The translations under genes were made by a program, and so were the position numbers. Shown piece after piece: positions 23,235 through 29,787 of a stretch of DNA of 29,787 nt. The stretch comes from an uncultured Acetatifactor sp. Its GTDB lineage: Bacteria; Bacillota; Clostridia; Lachnospirales; Lachnospiraceae. The notes under the pieces are model-generated. The model was not told where the DNA came from. It ran no database searches and saw only the letters and a list, made by a program, of their open reading frames with translations. Positions within the stretch are counted from its first letter, which is position 1, and each line of letters starts with the position of its first letter. The stretch is taken from positions 1 to 29,787 of the forward strand of contig CAJTVB010000034.1 of NCBI GenBank assembly GCA_910579755.1, read 5' to 3'.

Positions 23235-24491
23235 ATGTTATACGAAAAAAAGGTAAGATATCTGGAGCATTATGAGGGCGGTGTGCGGGTCGGCAGCAGT
23301 GGTTTTGCGAAAATCGAAGCGAGAGACAGTTCCCTCCGGATGGATTTGACAGTAAAGGGACTGCATCCTACGGATTCCTTCACCCGCGAGGTGCTGTTGT
23401 GCGGTGGGGGAAAGGAGGCACCGCTGGGAACTATTGTGATCGAAGGCGGTACGGGTGTTTTCCGGCACATGTGTCATATCCGTGAACAGATTGATAAAAC
23501 AGGAATTTCTTATGAGGAGTGGAGCGGAATCCGCATTTTTCTTGGTGGAAGCAGGGAGATCAGCAGCCGCTGGGAGCCTTTGAAAAAGGAGCAGGGGATT
23601 TTAGAGAATAAGGAAGCATCTCAGGAAGTCTTTTCGCGAAGATCTCCTGGGAAACTGCCGGCGGAGGCGGGTGGAATGCCTTCGGCAGAGAAAGCGGATC
23701 CGGATAGAAAGGCAGCCTTGGAGGGGACCGGGAACCGGATGCCGGAGAATGACAGGGAGGAGAAGGCGGAGTCGGCGGTGAGCAGGCTGAACCCGGAGAC
23801 AACGGAGGCGGAGGAAAAAGCAGAAGCTTCCGTGAGAAGGACGAGTCCAGAGGCAGCAGAAACGGAGGAAAAAGCAGAGTCGGCGGTGAGCAGGCTGAAC
23901 CCGGAGGCAGTAGAAACGGAGGAAAAGGCGGAGTCGGCGGTGAGCAGTATATTATCAAGGGAGACGGATACAGAAAGGAAAGCGGTTTCGATGAGGAATA
24001 GGGATCTGGAGGCGGAGAGACCTTTGGCAGGCGGGATATCTTTGCAGGAAAAAACGGAGCCTAAGGCAAGAATGGCTTCAGAGGGAGAAATGGTGAGCAC
24101 AGCCGGAAAAAAGAGATCTCCGGGACGCTTTGTGAACCTGCAGGAGGACAAGTGGAAGCAGCTTTCTTCCATATACCCTCATATTCAGCCCTTCCATGAT
24201 AAACGGGATTATCTTTCCCTTGGCCCTGCCGATTTTGTACTATTTCCGGCGCAGAGCTACAAGGCGGTGAACAACAGTTTTCTGCTGCACGGATATTACA
24301 ATTATCATCACCTTCTTCTGACAAGAGTGGAAAAACGGGGAGAAACCGTCTATTATGTAGGAGTGCCCGGAAACTACTATGAGAAGGAGAAGCAGGTTGC
24401 CGTTATGTTCGGCTTTGAGAGCTTTGAGTGTGCCGAGGAGCCTGCTCAGACGGGAGACTTTGGATATTATATGATGCGCGTGGAAATATAA
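23235..24491 (+). CDS. DUF6128-like protein with central acidic repeats
   Basis: A 418-residue protein with three parts. Residues 1-115 (YEKKVRYLEHYEGGVRVGSSGFAKIEARDS) look like a small beta-rich domain. Residues about 116-295 are a low-complexity linker rich in Glu, Ala and Ser, including four 18-residue repeats. Residues about 300-418 (YPHIQPFHDKRDYLSLGPADFVLFPAQSYKAVNNSFLLHGYYNYHHLLL) resemble the C-terminal domain of Lachnospiraceae DUF6128 proteins; that name is from memory and needs a search. No membrane helix is seen. Function is unknown. The ATG at 23235 lies five bases after a G-run that can be hidden in the leader hairpin. The gene stops six bases from the convergent radical SAM gene. 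Confidence 0.75.
   Translation: MLYEKKVRYLEHYEGGVRVGSSGFAKIEARDSSLRMDLTVKGLHPTDSFTREVLLCGGGKEAPLGTIVIEGGTGVFRHMCHIREQIDKTGISYEEWSGIRIFLGGSREISSRWEPLKKEQGILENKEASQEVFSRRSPGKLPAEAGGMPSAEKADPDRKAALEGTGNRMPENDREEKAESAVSRLNPETTEAEEKAEASVRRTSPEAAETEEKAESAVSRLNPEAVETEEKAESAVSSILSRETDTERKAVSMRNRDLEAERPLAGGISLQEKTEPKARMASEGEMVSTAGKKRSPGRFVNLQEDKWKQLSSIYPHIQPFHDKRDYLSLGPADFVLFPAQSYKAVNNSFLLHGYYNYHHLLLTRVEKRGETVYYVGVPGNYYEKEKQVAVMFGFESFECAEEPAQTGDFGYYMMRVEI
23757..23972 (+). repeat. Four 54-base coding repeats
   Basis: Four in-frame 18-residue units start at 23757, 23811, 23865 and 23919, each beginning EEKAE and mostly continuing SAVSRLNPE. Units 1 and 3 are nearly identical; unit 4 diverges at its end and a degenerate fifth follows. 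The pattern suggests slippage-driven expansion of a linker. Confidence 0.8.
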
Positions 24492-24497
24492 TGGAGA

Positions 24498-25424
24498 TTA
24501 TTCCAGACCCTCCCCGTCAAAGGGTGGAATAAAGCTTTCGTCAGCGCACGGGCCTTCCTGCAGAAAGCCCTGCTCAATACCGATTTTATCTGCGAAATCC
24601 AGGATTCTCAGGTACTCCTGATCGGTGATGGTGCGGTTCAGGGAAGGAATGTGGGAGACCTGATTCATAGGGGTATACTGGCTCATTATACTGATGTAAA
24701 TATCGTTTCCGTAGGTGTCGTGGAGATACCGCAGAATCCTTTTAGAGTCGCCTGCTTCCCCGGGCAGGAGAAGATGGCGGACGATTACCCCTTTTTTCAT
24801 CAGCCCGGAAGAGGTGTCTATTACGGGACGCCCTGTCTGGCGCAGCATTTCACTGATGGCGGGAGCGGCTTTTTCAAAATAATTGTCAGCCTGGGAGTAT
24901 TTGGCAGAAACCAGGGGTGAATGATACTTCAGGTCGGGGAGGTATATATCCACCAGCCCATCCAGCATTCTCAGTGTGGAAACCTCTTCATAGCTACCCG
25001 TGTTGTACACCACGGGGATATGCAGACCCTGCTGCCTGGCCAGCTCCAGTGCATGGCATACCTGAGGAACAAAATGGCTGGCAGTCACCAGGTTGATATT
25101 GGCGGCTCCCTTTTCCTGGAGAGACAAAAAAATGGCGGACAAGTGCCGGAGGGTAATGCGCTTTCCGGCCTGTCCCGAGGCGATAGAATGGTTTTGGCAA
25201 AAGACACATTGCAGGCTGCAGCCTGAAAAGAATACGGTTCCGGATCCCTGGGACCCGGAAATACAGGGCTCCTCCCAGAAATGCAGCGCCGCTCTGGCCG
25301 CCATGACATCAGCGCCCTGACCACAAAAGCCATGGGAGCCGTTAAGCCGGTCAGCCCGGCATTTCCGGGGGCATAAGGTGCAGCAGCTCATCAACTGATT
25401 AATTTTTTCCCAGGTCATCTGCAT
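24498..25424 (-). CDS. Radical SAM protein, PflX-like (COG1313)
   Basis: A 308-residue radical SAM protein. The CX3CX2C cluster motif is C69, C73 and C76 in FFSGCSLQCVFCQN. An extra N-terminal Cys set (C14/C15, C18, C22 and C34, in CTLCPRKCRADRLNGSHGFCG) is typical of the PflX group and probably binds metal or a second cluster. ARAALHFWEEPCISGSQGSGT is another family hallmark. These proteins are often named pyruvate formate-lyase activating enzyme-like, but no glycyl radical enzyme is encoded here and the true substrate is unknown. GGAG lies ten bases before the ATG at 25424. The SRP RNA gene ends about 35 bases upstream in the same direction. Confidence 0.87.
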   Translation of the reverse strand: MQMTWEKINQLMSCCTLCPRKCRADRLNGSHGFCGQGADVMAARAALHFWEEPCISGSQGSGTVFFSGCSLQCVFCQNHSIASGQAGKRITLRHLSAIFLSLQEKGAANINLVTASHFVPQVCHALELARQQGLHIPVVYNTGSYEEVSTLRMLDGLVDIYLPDLKYHSPLVSAKYSQADNYFEKAAPAISEMLRQTGRPVIDTSSGLMKKGVIVRHLLLPGEAGDSKRILRYLHDTYGNDIYISIMSQYTPMNQVSHIPSLNRTITDQEYLRILDFADKIGIEQGFLQEGPCADESFIPPFDGEGLE

Positions 25425-25458
25425 TTTGTCTGATCTCCATTTTCATATCTTCCATGAT

Positions 25459-25619
25459 AAAAAACCGCACATCCCGGGGAACGCGACTCCATCCGGCACC
25501 CTTACGGCACATGAAAGCTTCTGTTTAGTGCTGCTTTGTTCCCAACCTGACACGGTTCACAGATTTCCATTGCGTAAGACCAAATTTCATCATCGCGCCA
25601 CACACCGGAATGTACGGCA
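25459..25619 (-). ncRNA. ffs: Signal recognition particle RNA (short form)
   Basis: The 410-base gap at 25425-25834 contains an SRP RNA gene on the minus strand. The S-domain core reads GTGTCAGGTTGGGAACAAAG then CAGCAC: TCAGG, a 3-bp stem, a GGAA tetraloop, and AGCAG, which is the Ffh-binding signature. Flanking arms CTGT/ACAG and CTTACG/CGTAAG pair, and CGCAATGG and TCATGTGCCG closely follow the Bacillus helix 5/8 sequence as I recall it. The 5' end (GCCGTACATTCCGG) pairs with the 3' end (CCGGGATGTGCGGT), which is followed by six T residues as terminator. At about 160 bases the RNA lacks room for a full Alu domain. Confidence 0.92.
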
Positions 25620-25624
25620 TTTTT

Positions 25625-25653
25625 AGTGTAGCGTTTCCCGGAGGATTTGTCAA
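25625..25653 (-). promoter_or_regulatory. Consensus promoter of the SRP RNA gene
   Basis: On the minus strand TTGACA (complement of 25648-25653) and TACACT (complement of 25625-25630) are 17 bases apart, placing the RNA start near 25618. Confidence 0.8.
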
Positions 25654-25705
25654 GGAAAAAAAGCTTGACGAATCTGTCTGCTGATTTTCATGTGGCTGTG
25701 AATAG

Positions 25706-25738
25706 TAACATTATAGTAATGCGCAAATAATAATGTTA
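25706..25738. promoter_or_regulatory. AT-rich dyad upstream of the flavin-reductase gene
   Basis: TAACATTAT (25706-25714) and ATAATGTTA (25730-25738) are perfect 9-base arms spaced 15 bases apart, just upstream of the promoter at 25743. It could be an operator. A redox regulator such as PerR is conceivable, but the match to its consensus is poor. Confidence 0.4.
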
Positions 25739-25742
25739 TTGC

Positions 25743-25772
25743 TTGCAGGGAGGATTGCACACATGATACAAT
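25743..25772 (+). promoter_or_regulatory. Predicted promoter of the flavin-reductase gene
   Basis: TTGCAG at 25743-25748 and TACAAT at 25767-25772 have an 18-base spacer. Confidence 0.5.
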
Positions 25773-25834
25773 GTTCTTGATTCGAGGACAGAAAAAGGCT
25801 GGATGGCCTTAAAACAGAAGGGAGACATGAAACT

Positions 25835-26335
25835 ATGAATAAGAGTGCGTTTTATCAATTGTCTTATGGCGTGTATGTGGTCAGCACCTGGGATAAAGGG
25901 CGGGCCGTGGGATGTACCGCCAACAGCGCAATGCAGATTACATCGGATCCTGCTACGGTGGCTGTGAGCATCAACCACGATAATTATACGAATCAGTGCA
26001 TCCAGGATACAGGAAAATTTGCCATTTCCATCCTGGGAGAGCATTCTGATCCCGGGATAATCGGTACCTTTGGATTCCGGAGCAGTGCGGATCATAATAA
26101 ATTTGAGGAAGTGGAGCAGGTCTTGATGGAGTGCATGCCGGTGGTTCAGGATGCCTGTGCATATATTGTGTGCCAAGTGATTGACAAGATGGAGACATCT
26201 ACGCACACAGTGTTTTTGGGGAAGGTTTTGAACGCGGACATGCTCAAGAAAGATGATCCCATGACTTATGCATATTATCACAACGTAATAAAAGGAAAGA
26301 GCCCTAAAAATGCTCCTACTTATATCGGGGAATGA
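25835..26335 (+). CDS. Flavin-reductase-domain protein (Hrb-type without rubredoxin)
   Basis: A 166-residue FMN-binding split-barrel protein. LSYGVYVVSTWDKGRAVGCTANSAMQI, PATVAVSINHDNYTNQCI, FAISILGE and GTFGFRSSADHNKF are typical of the flavoprotein domain of high-molecular-weight rubredoxin and flavoredoxin-like proteins. The terminal KGKSPKNAPTYIGE is the point where Hrb proteins usually continue into a rubredoxin domain; here the frame simply stops. It probably shuttles electrons from NAD(P)H or a reductase to an oxygen- or NO-scavenging partner, but no partner is nearby. A GAAGGGAG ribosome site lies about ten bases before the ATG. Confidence 0.88.
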   Translation: MNKSAFYQLSYGVYVVSTWDKGRAVGCTANSAMQITSDPATVAVSINHDNYTNQCIQDTGKFAISILGEHSDPGIIGTFGFRSSADHNKFEEVEQVLMECMPVVQDACAYIVCQVIDKMETSTHTVFLGKVLNADMLKKDDPMTYAYYHNVIKGKSPKNAPTYIGE

Positions 26336-26396
26336 AGCACAATGAAATGTAGCGCCGAAAGCACGATTTTGCGAATGGCGCGATGCAAGCAGTAAC

Positions 26397-26435
26397 AATA
26401 CAGCCCCGACTTTCGGGAGAAAGCAGGGCTGTATT
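26397..26435. terminator. Probable bidirectional terminator hairpin
   Basis: AATACAGCCC and GGGCTGTATT form a perfect 10-bp stem with a further inner CTTTC/GAAAG stem. It lies between two convergent genes. The following T-runs are weak on both strands, so efficiency is uncertain. Confidence 0.6.
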
Positions 26436-26443
26436 GGATTAAA

Positions 26444-27640
26444 TCAGTATTCATAATCTTCAAGGGAAGGAACGTCCTCTGTGAAGGTTTCCTCTCCCAA
26501 TTCGTTAATGGTGGTTTTTCCGGCTTTCCCATATTGATAGAGCTGATCCAGAAATTCTATGGCAGCGCGGATTTTGGTGCGGAGCAGATATCCGCCGGCT
26601 TGGGTGGCATTTGCAAGGGATGCTATGGGCAGATTAGGAGTCCATCCATAAGCCTTTCCGTGAAAATCCTGAATTTTACGCAGTACTTCATTGATTTCAT
26701 CCCGGGTGAGCGGAAGAAGCTGTGGCGCCTTTGTCATGAGGTCCAGAACGGTTTTGGCAGGTTCCTGTTCCTGGGGATATAATTCCTTCAGGTTTTCATA
26801 TTCGTGTTTTCCCTCGATGACGTCTTCTATATAGGAAGCGCTCAGGGCAAAGAGACTGAAGGTATTTTCCGGACATAGCTCAGGCAGCAGAAACCGGGCC
26901 ATGCTGCGATAAGCGTTTAGCCGGGCTTTTTTTCCCAGTCGTCCTATAAGCTCTGTTTCGTCGATTAAAATGGTCCATCCGTGGTAACCCATTTGGGTAA
27001 AGAGATGGCTCATAAAGGAAAAGTAATCGGCGCAATGTTTGGTTTTGGTAAAGTTTACATTGTATTTTGCCGGCTGACTGAAAATACGGCGGTATATTTT
27101 CCGGAGAGAGGCGTTGGCAATGAAATCGCCCTCCAGATCCGTCTGCAGGAGGAACTTTTCATCGGAATCCTCTGTGTTCAGATAGGAACGGAACAAATAG
27201 TATAATTTATCAGTCTCCAGGTGCCTTGCCGAATAGAGCAGCATTTCGCTGGCAATGGGCGTGTTGGAAGAAATTTTTTCCACCTCGTGCATAAAGCCGG
27301 GCTGTTGCCGCCTGGGAAGATAGGTATTCTGCATTATTTTCTGGTAGACCAGATAAAGCTTGTCCATAGGAGTTTCTTTGCTGAGTGAAAGGTAGGAAAC
27401 CACCATATTGTTGGAGTGTGCCAGATTAAAAACCGTATTCAGCAGATGGGTTTTTCCTTCGCCGTATTTACCGCTGATAATCATACCGTTGGCTTTTCCC
27501 TGGTCACAAACCAGATCCAGACGATCTGAAATTTCCTTCATGATTCTGGGGCGTGCTTCGGAAAAATACTGACCTACGGTGCGGGAGGGAACCCCTGAGC
27601 GCAGGGCTTCAATCATATGTCGTGCTTCGAAATCATACAT
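26444..27640 (-). CDS. P-loop ATPase, BrxC/BrxD (DUF2791)-like
   Basis: A 398-residue ATPase, third gene of the minus-strand operon. EALRSGVPSR at residues 11-20 precedes Walker A GKYGEGKTHLL (57-67); SYLSLSKETPMDKLYLVYQ at 82-100 is a hallmark of DUF2791 P-loop proteins such as BrxD, as I recall the family. Walker B is TILIDETE (223-230). A C-terminal helical region (LPLTRDEINEVLRKIQDFHG) recalls an AAA lid. Its ATG overlaps the previous gene by eight bases (ATGTATGA), and its ribosome site AGGAGGT lies inside that gene, so translation is coupled. BREX genes such as pglX or pglZ are absent, so a BREX role is not supported. It may partner with the second ATPase in a DNA-related machine. Confidence 0.75.
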   Translation of the reverse strand: MYDFEARHMIEALRSGVPSRTVGQYFSEARPRIMKEISDRLDLVCDQGKANGMIISGKYGEGKTHLLNTVFNLAHSNNMVVSYLSLSKETPMDKLYLVYQKIMQNTYLPRRQQPGFMHEVEKISSNTPIASEMLLYSARHLETDKLYYLFRSYLNTEDSDEKFLLQTDLEGDFIANASLRKIYRRIFSQPAKYNVNFTKTKHCADYFSFMSHLFTQMGYHGWTILIDETELIGRLGKKARLNAYRSMARFLLPELCPENTFSLFALSASYIEDVIEGKHEYENLKELYPQEQEPAKTVLDLMTKAPQLLPLTRDEINEVLRKIQDFHGKAYGWTPNLPIASLANATQAGGYLLRTKIRAAIEFLDQLYQYGKAGKTTINELGEETFTEDVPSLEDYEY

Positions 27641-28835
27641 CAGTTTTTACCTCCTGCATCATATTCCAGATCAGCTGAGGAACGCCGACAGCTCCTGTCC
27701 GGGACCGGGAGAGAAGCTCCTCTGCCGCTTTTTTGTCCAGAGGCAGAGCGGGTGAGCTTTTTTGCAACATAGCAATGCTTTTGGAGATAGAAACAATCAC
27801 CTCGGGAGTATACTCCTGGACGGCCAGCCTGTCCAGATCCACCATGTCGGCAAAACGATTGAAATGCTCGCCCAGGATTTCATTCTGGATACGCATCCAG
27901 AGCGCCTGATAAGATTTCAGGCCGGCGTTTTCATCGTCCAGCAATTCCCGGTCAAAGGAATAGGCAAAAAGGATATTTCTCATGCTGTCGATGTCATCGA
28001 TCAGCTGCCGGATACTCTCATAAGTATCCTCGCGCTTCATTTTTGTATAATGTATCTGCTCCAGGCTGGAACGGCTGGTCAGGATATCCAGGTCGTCCAC
28101 AGCGATGAACAGACCGGAATATCCGCCCATACGGACAACCTCGGCAAGAGAGCGCAGCATATGACGTGCATTGTACTTTGTGATACGGGCAGGATAAAAG
28201 TCCATGGCGCGCAGCTGGGAAAGCTTTATTGAACGATCTCCCTCCAGCCATGCCAGCAGAAGCTCCCGATTCTGTTCCTCCAGAAGGGGATACCCCAGGA
28301 TGCTTCCGGTGAGCATGCCGCAGGCCAGAGCGAAATTGTTGTCCAGAAGAGGGCTGTCCAAAAACAGATGGCGCAGCTGTTCGCGGATTTCGCGCCGGGT
28401 CAGTGCATCGCCGGAGCCGTTCTGGGAAAGGTAATCGATAAAACGCATTCCCTGGGGAATATCGCGGAAATCGAAGCCCATCTCCTGTATTACATGCCGG
28501 CTGACGGCCTCCAGACATTCTAAAATATTGCACTGCCGGAAGATTTCAATATAGATCTCCCTGAAATCATGCATCCAAATATTTTTTGCAGAAAAAAGAA
28601 CGGTTTTATAATTTTCTCTTCGGGCCGCCGCAGCCATTAACTGCAGGAGATGGGTTTTACCGCTTCCAGGGCGTCCAGTGATAAACTTAATTTTGCTTCC
28701 GCCGTCCCGGATGTATTCCCTGAGATATTTTTCCTCCCAGAATTCTGTAAGAAATCGAATTCCGCAGGTAAGTTCCGGATCGGGAGGGCTCTCGATAGGA
28801 GACGGCATAAGGCCGGATTTGTCATATTGTGACAT
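27633..28835 (-). CDS. Second P-loop ATPase of the operon
   Basis: A 400-residue AAA-type ATPase. Walker A is GRPGSGKTHLL (54-64) and Walker B is GLFIAVDDLD (241-250), followed by a probable sensor segment (NILFAYSFDRELLDD). The region before Walker A (TCGIRFLTEFWEEKYLREYIRDGGSKIKFITG) resembles the entry to DUF2791-like ATPases, but the similarity to its neighbour is distant, so the two are not recent duplicates. The C-terminal part (LDKKAAEELLSRSRTGAVGVPQLIWNMM) looks like an AAA lid or winged helix. GAAGGGAAG serves as ribosome site. It overlaps the downstream ATPase gene by eight bases, pointing to stoichiometric synthesis and a likely hetero-complex. Function is inferred only as ATP-driven. 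Confidence 0.7.
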   Translation of the reverse strand: MSQYDKSGLMPSPIESPPDPELTCGIRFLTEFWEEKYLREYIRDGGSKIKFITGRPGSGKTHLLQLMAAAARRENYKTVLFSAKNIWMHDFREIYIEIFRQCNILECLEAVSRHVIQEMGFDFRDIPQGMRFIDYLSQNGSGDALTRREIREQLRHLFLDSPLLDNNFALACGMLTGSILGYPLLEEQNRELLLAWLEGDRSIKLSQLRAMDFYPARITKYNARHMLRSLAEVVRMGGYSGLFIAVDDLDILTSRSSLEQIHYTKMKREDTYESIRQLIDDIDSMRNILFAYSFDRELLDDENAGLKSYQALWMRIQNEILGEHFNRFADMVDLDRLAVQEYTPEVIVSISKSIAMLQKSSPALPLDKKAAEELLSRSRTGAVGVPQLIWNMMQEVKTDV

Positions 28836-28905
28836 TATGCATTAACTTCCCTTCTGTGCTGTCTGCGCATATATGAATGCGATGTTTGCTTTGGTGTCTT
28901 TTTTC

Positions 28906-29673
28906 TTACACATAGAAACGAATGGTGGCAAGAAACTGTTCTTTGCCGTCCCTGTCCAGAATGCGGATGGCCTTGCCGCCGACTCTGCTGGGACCAAATT
29001 GAAATTTTCTGCCGTTTTTGGTTTCTTCCACATCCGAGATGTACAGCCGTGCCAGATCAAAGGCGAAGCTTTGCTGGTCATAATCCTTTCGAAAGCGGCT
29101 CATGGGAGCCAGAAACTTATACAGGCTGGTCAGATAGATATCGGCCTCGGGCTGCTTCTTCAGCTTCAGAAGAGCCAGGTCATATGCCTCGGACAGCTCG
29201 CTGGCAAAAACAAGGGCATTAAAAGGAGCTTTGTTGAGTTTTTCCTGTCCTTTCCGGACCATGTCCACAAAGACCCGGGGATGCAGACACTGTACCTTTT
29301 TCCGATCCAGATAGATATCCTGATTCTCGGTGTCCAGCTTTACGCGGTAGGGAAACATTTCATAGACGGGAAACTCTCCGCGGACATCCACGCCCTGTTC
29401 TTCACAGGCGGCCAGCATTTGAGCGGCAAATTCGCCGTTTTCGAAATATGATTTGGTGTCAAAGCCTTTAACAATTGCATCCATCTCATCCAGAGAGGCT
29501 GAGACAGCGGCGGCGGTTTCTGCCATGGCGCTCAAATCCCGGGAAAGGCTTTTGAGATCACCATTTTCCGACTGGCGGCAGAGCGCCTTAAATAGCTTCT
29601 GAAGAGAGGCAAGATTGTCCTTTATAGATTTTTCCTGAGGCTGCAGTTCCTGATAAAAAATTTCATAGTTCAT
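28906..29673 (-). CDS. Hypothetical protein, first gene of the ATPase operon
   Basis: A 255-residue protein that I do not recognise. Residues 1-75 (IKDNLASLQKLFKALCRQSENGDLKSLSRDLSAMAETAAAVSASL) look like long amphipathic helices or a coiled coil. Residues about 95-150 (VRGEFPVYEMFPYRVKLDTENQDIYLDRKKVQCLHPRVFVDMV) suggest a beta-rich segment and then a helix. The end (QFGPSRVGGKAIRILDRDGKEQFLATIRFYV) is again beta-like. No signal peptide, membrane helix or catalytic motif is seen. AAAGGAAG lies eight bases before the ATG. It is the first gene after the promoter at 29734-29762 and 70 bases before the first ATPase, so it is probably an adaptor or specificity subunit. That role is inference from gene order. 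Confidence 0.65.
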   Translation of the reverse strand: MNYEIFYQELQPQEKSIKDNLASLQKLFKALCRQSENGDLKSLSRDLSAMAETAAAVSASLDEMDAIVKGFDTKSYFENGEFAAQMLAACEEQGVDVRGEFPVYEMFPYRVKLDTENQDIYLDRKKVQCLHPRVFVDMVRKGQEKLNKAPFNALVFASELSEAYDLALLKLKKQPEADIYLTSLYKFLAPMSRFRKDYDQQSFAFDLARLYISDVEETKNGRKFQFGPSRVGGKAIRILDRDGKEQFLATIRFYV

Positions 29674-29733
29674 GCTTGATCTTCCTTTGTGTTTTTGAAT
29701 ATCCGCGGCGGGAATATTGTTTTTACTATAAAG

Positions 29734-29762
29734 AGTATATATGAAATAATGGACGTTTTCAA
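29734..29762 (-). promoter_or_regulatory. Promoter of the three-gene ATPase operon
   Basis: On the minus strand TTGAAA (complement of 29757-29762) and TATACT (complement of 29734-29739) are 17 bases apart. The start would be near 29727, about 55 bases before the first gene. This indicates that the operon begins inside the window. Confidence 0.65.
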
Positions 29763-29787
29763 CTGTTTATTTTTTCGGTCCGTTTTA

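Noticed and set aside
25426..25626. 66-codon plus-strand frame in the gap before the flavin-reductase gene
   Set aside because: It is antisense to the SRP RNA and lacks a ribosome site.
26444..29673. Naming the ATPase operon a BREX system
   Set aside because: Only a BrxD-like ATPase is suggested; no brxA, brxB, pglX, pglZ or brxL homologue is seen in the window.

Overview
The window reads as a chromosomal segment of a Gram-positive anaerobe of the class Clostridia, most likely a gut Lachnospiraceae. The evidence is strong GGAGG-type ribosome sites, a T-box leader on metG, an SRP RNA whose S domain resembles that of Bacillus, an L-arabinose operon headed by a GntR/LacI-chimera regulator, a transketolase split into two genes, and Lachnospiraceae-type hypothetical proteins (a DUF6128-like protein and a YD-like repeat protein). 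I see no phage genes, transposase, tRNA, rRNA or CRISPR array.

Layout. 35-3187 is one very long tandem-repeat protein whose 5' end looks abrupt. 3192-5147 holds a promoter, paired hairpins, a GH27 glycosidase and a membrane-anchored Mrr-type nuclease-fold protein. A DUF885 metallopeptidase-like protein faces them (minus strand, 5158-6981). 7119-12612 is a sugar operon: AraR-like regulator, FGGY kinase, ribulose-5-phosphate 4-epimerase, split transketolase and terminator. The kinase and epimerase would yield D-xylulose-5-phosphate, which transketolase passes into the pentose phosphate pathway; ribulose-phosphate 3-epimerase lies just downstream (14062-14712) behind its own promoter. Between them is a membrane-anchored Amidase_2 enzyme. 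A hypothetical protein and a T-box-controlled methionyl-tRNA synthetase follow.

18188-20433 holds an alpha/beta hydrolase, a GNAT acetyltransferase and a DUF624 membrane protein. 20559-21850 is a stand-alone sugar-ABC ATPase with a possible catabolite-repression site, its own terminator and codon use suggesting high expression. A PucR/CdaR-type regulator follows, then a DUF6128-like protein whose mRNA leader can fold into a long hairpin that buries its ribosome site. On the minus strand are a PflX-like radical SAM protein and, in the 410-base gap before it, a complete short SRP RNA gene with a consensus promoter. A stand-alone flavin-reductase-domain protein follows on the plus strand.

The right end (26444-29762, minus strand) is the most unusual part: a self-contained three-gene operon of an unrecognised 255-residue protein and two different P-loop ATPases, the last resembling the BrxC/BrxD (DUF2791) family. 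It has its own promoter, translational coupling between the ATPases and a terminating hairpin. No BREX methylase, phosphatase or other BREX gene is in the window, so this may be an undescribed ATPase system. Every assignment rests on reading motifs by eye; no database search was possible.
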